Below, in pieces: positions 62,111 through 64,000 of a stretch of 64,000 bases of DNA (the stretch's first letter is position 1; every line of letters starts with the position of its first letter). The notes beneath the pieces were generated by a model. That model did not search any database. It saw nothing but the letters and a program-made list of their open reading frames with translations, and was not told where the DNA came from. The position numbers were made by a program, and so were the translations under genes. The stretch comes from Amblyomma americanum (taxonomy: Eukaryota; Arthropoda; Arachnida; Ixodida; Ixodidae), in the NCBI RefSeq assembly GCF_052857255.1, contig NC_135497.1, positions 348,766,799-348,830,798 of the forward strand, written 5' to 3'.

Positions 62111-63914
62111 AACGTATGTGTACGCCGACGATATTGCATTTTTTGCATCAGCAGGTGACATTCACACTGTTTATCGAACCCTGCAAAATTACCTCAATGT
62201 TCTTGACAACTGGTCAGGAAGAATTCATCTGTCCCTTAATGTGAAGAAATGCGCATTGTTAGTATTTCCAGTTTCTGTTCCTGTAAACATCTGCCTGGTC
62301 TATAGAAATAACATAATACCTCAAGTTCAGACGGTGAAGTATCTCGGTGTAATATACGACTCTACTCTCTCCTGGCGGCCACACATTAAGCAAGTTTCTG
62401 CAAAAGGAGTTCGGGCCATTGGCATCCTGCGCAGGCTTTGTAGTGCTAGGTCAGGCATGAGAAGGCATACGCTTCTGATGATTTATAAAATGTACGTCCG
62501 CCCAATTTTGGAGTTCGGGTGTGTTTTATTCTCAAGAGCTCCTGGCTATAAATTTCGCCCTCCTGTGCTTTTGGAGCGTGAGGTGTTGCGCCTTTGTCTG
62601 GGGCTTCCAAAATATGTCGCCAATGCTGTTCTGCACCTTGAGGCGCGAATGCCTTCGTTATCAGCTAGGTTTCGCCTTTTAACAGTTCAAAAATTTTTTA
62701 AATTGTGCGACTCACCTCTTCACGCTTCCAGTATAATATTTCTTAGTCAACCTTCCGCCTTTTTTAGTGCTGCCTGTTCTCGATTTCATACCCCGCAGAT
62801 ATGTTACGTGCAGTCCCTCCTTGATCGCATAAATATTCATTTCACTGATGTCCGCCAAATAAATAACAACTCCTCATCTGTCCAGATTGAATTCGATGAC
62901 ATTTTTCCATCGAATGCAACGCTGAAGCCCTTCCCGCTTCTTCAGGGTCTATTGCAGGACCACCCAAGGTCCTTTCCCTCTCATGTTCTTATTGCTACCG
63001 ATGCCTCGCAGGATCGCGAAAAGGCAGGTGTGGGAATTTTTTCACCTTCACTGGATTGGTCTTTTTCTCTCCGTCTTCCTGACTTCACTCCAATTTTTCT
63101 GGCTGAATTATTAGCAGTAATCTTAACCTTACGAAAATTAGAATCTACCGTTTCCCAGGTCGTGGTTATGACAGACTCTCTGTCCATTTGCTCTTCCTTA
63201 TCCTCACCCACTGACTCTCGGCCATTACGCCTCTTTAAGTTCCTGATTCCGCTGCATCTAAATTCGGTAAGGTTGCTTTGGGTACCAGGTCACATGGGCT
63301 TTCACTTAAATGAGGTTGCTGATTCCTTAGCAAGAGCCTCTCTCCGTGGCCCAATTGTTGCTGTCCTACCATCGTGTGCATATACAGCTGCGGTGAGGTT
63401 TCGCAGCTACACAATATTTCAGGAATTTGCTGCCTCGGCTCTTACATCATCTCCCGAATATCAGCATCTTCTGCATCCTTGGAGTGGCAAAGACTGGCGC
63501 TCACGCAGACTAGAGGTCTCTTTCACGCGCTTGCGTTGCCGGGTTCCCCTTCTAAATTTTTACCTTCACAGATCTGGCCTGGCAGCTTCCCCACTGTGCC
63601 CTTTTTGTGCCGAACCTGAGACAATAGATCACTTTCTGCTCTTCTGCCGCCACTTTTCTCATTTGAGGAAGCGTCTTTTGCAAATTCCATTTCATCAACT
63701 GGGCTTGCCTGTGTCTTCCGCGGTTGTTCTTTCCATTGGCGCTTCTTTGCTTGGACGAAGCGACAGGAGTGTGCGCTCTGCTGTGCAAAATTTTCTTCAA
63801 GAAACGCAGCCGAGCCTGTCGAAACATACTGTTCGGCTGGACCACTCCACTTGCACACCAGATTTCTTCGCCACAGTACTCGCGACTGCGATCCAACTCA
63901 TCGCTGAATCATAA
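62106..63914 (+). CDS. LINE E ORF2: RT core end, RNase H, Cys-His end
   Basis: This uninterrupted 602-codon frame begins just before YVYADDIAFFASAGDI, the RT Asp pair (residues about 4-9). The thumb follows (HLSLNVKKCALLVFPVSVPV, VKYLGVIYDSTLSWRPHIKQ), then the connector (GMRRHTLLMIYKMYVRPILE, LCLGLPKYVANAVLHLEARM). RNase H spans about residues 295-430: VLIATDASQDREKAGVGIFS (Asp), PIFLAELLAVILTLRKLEST (Glu), VVMTDSLSICSSL (Asp), LLWVPGHMGFHLNEVADSLA (His and Asp). All four catalytic positions are present. The C-terminus has CPFCAEPETIDHFLLFCRHF, a C-x2-C-H-x-C module. The Met used here is only the first in the open part; the true protein starts far upstream. Frameshifts upstream make the element inactive as a whole. 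Confidence 0.85.
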   Translation: MKTYVYADDIAFFASAGDIHTVYRTLQNYLNVLDNWSGRIHLSLNVKKCALLVFPVSVPVNICLVYRNNIIPQVQTVKYLGVIYDSTLSWRPHIKQVSAKGVRAIGILRRLCSARSGMRRHTLLMIYKMYVRPILEFGCVLFSRAPGYKFRPPVLLEREVLRLCLGLPKYVANAVLHLEARMPSLSARFRLLTVQKFFKLCDSPLHASSIIFLSQPSAFFSAACSRFHTPQICYVQSLLDRINIHFTDVRQINNNSSSVQIEFDDIFPSNATLKPFPLLQGLLQDHPRSFPSHVLIATDASQDREKAGVGIFSPSLDWSFSLRLPDFTPIFLAELLAVILTLRKLESTVSQVVVMTDSLSICSSLSSPTDSRPLRLFKFLIPLHLNSVRLLWVPGHMGFHLNEVADSLARASLRGPIVAVLPSCAYTAAVRFRSYTIFQEFAASALTSSPEYQHLLHPWSGKDWRSRRLEVSFTRLRCRVPLLNFYLHRSGLAASPLCPFCAEPETIDHFLLFCRHFSHLRKRLLQIPFHQLGLPVSSAVVLSIGASLLGRSDRSVRSAVQNFLQETQPSLSKHTVRLDHSTCTPDFFATVLATAIQLIAES

Positions 63915-64000
63915 GGGTCCCCGGACACCAAGGCATGCCAGGTAAGGAAACAGCGCATGAGGTACCCCGCGCCCTAACTTACCGGACATTAGTCGTTCCT
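63915..64000 (+). mobile_element. RNase H fragment of another LINE
   Basis: Directly after the LINE E stop, one frame reads VPGHQGMPGKETAHEVPRAL. This is the last catalytic block of a LINE RNase H (VPGHxGIPGNExADxxAR). It differs from the same block in LINE E (VPGHMGFHLNEVADSLARAS), so it comes from another family. The Glu-Thr-Ala-His reading replaces the usual Asp. It continues beyond the window. Confidence 0.7.

Larger units (their letters stand above)
58800..63914 (+). mobile_element. RNase H-bearing LINE, family E, near full length
   Basis: This LINE of about 5.1 kb has ORF1 with knuckle-like cysteines and ORF2 with endonuclease, RT, RNase H and a terminal Cys-His module. It is the best-preserved LINE in the window: the last 602 codons of ORF2 are open. 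Architecture is that of the I/R1/Ingi supergroup. ORF2 ends at 63912-63914, and the sequence immediately after belongs to another LINE, so either the 3' untranslated region is missing or the junction is a nested insertion. The 5' boundary is set loosely by the ORF1 start region. Confidence 0.85.

Overview
The window looks like intergenic DNA from a large, transposon-rich arthropod genome. It is most probably an ixodid (hard) tick: copies of a tRNA-headed SINE resembling the tick Ruka family recur on both strands, together with LINEs that carry RNase H, Penelope-like elements, Ty3/gypsy elements and a PIF/Harbinger transposon. The tick assignment is inference from repeat families recalled from knowledge, not from a search. 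I found no convincing host protein-coding gene, no genuine tRNA or rRNA, and no CRISPR array. Nearly every ORF longer than about 100 codons is a piece of a mobile element, and most are broken by frameshifts or stops.

Layout. 1-6 kb: sequence without genes, holding a Tourist-like MITE (3202-3673, TAA duplication), a Penelope-end remnant and a short hairpin. 6.2-19.1 kb: a LINE 3' end, a LINE endonuclease scrap, a Ty3/gypsy element on the minus strand (7183-10656, tRNA-Leu-type primer site, most of RT deleted), then two head-to-tail copies of one RNase H-bearing LINE (family A; 10.66-15.98 and 15.98-19.14). 20-23.3 kb: an old SINE and a Penelope-like element on the minus strand. 23.6-28.9 kb: a CR1/L2-type LINE with a duplicated 58-bp block in its 5' region, an intact ORF1, and an exact 1135-bp solo-LTR insertion inside its RT. 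29-31.2 kb: a minus-strand LINE fragment, SINE pieces and a small repeat. 31.6-36.4 kb: another LINE, split by a young-looking Penelope-like copy bounded by a perfect 48-bp inverted repeat and a 13-bp target duplication.

37.58-45.76 kb: a complete but decayed 8.18-kb Harbinger transposon flanked by TAA. It has convergent genes for a Myb/SANT-like DNA-binding partner and a DDE transposase, and both ends carry clusters of short palindromes built from Myb-like AAC half-sites. Its interior holds later insertions, including a 753-bp near-perfect palindrome made from LTR-like arms. 47.41-53.37 kb: a full-length Ty3/gypsy element on the minus strand with both LTRs, gag, protease, RT, RNase H and integrase, but with damaged catalytic residues. 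54-58 kb: LINE 3' ends, SINEs, a LINE with a snap-back 5' junction, and a 100-bp (TA)50 microsatellite. 58.8-63.9 kb: the best-preserved LINE, with a 602-codon open RT/RNase H segment, followed directly by an RNase H scrap of another LINE at the window edge.

How the parts work together. The LINEs would supply nicking and target-primed reverse transcription, and short tRNA-headed repeats depend on such machinery. The Harbinger element is a two-protein system in which the Myb/SANT partner would recognise the subterminal palindromes and bring the transposase to the ends. The most interesting items are these Harbinger palindrome clusters, the LTR-derived giant palindrome, and the Penelope copies that survive with inverted ends.
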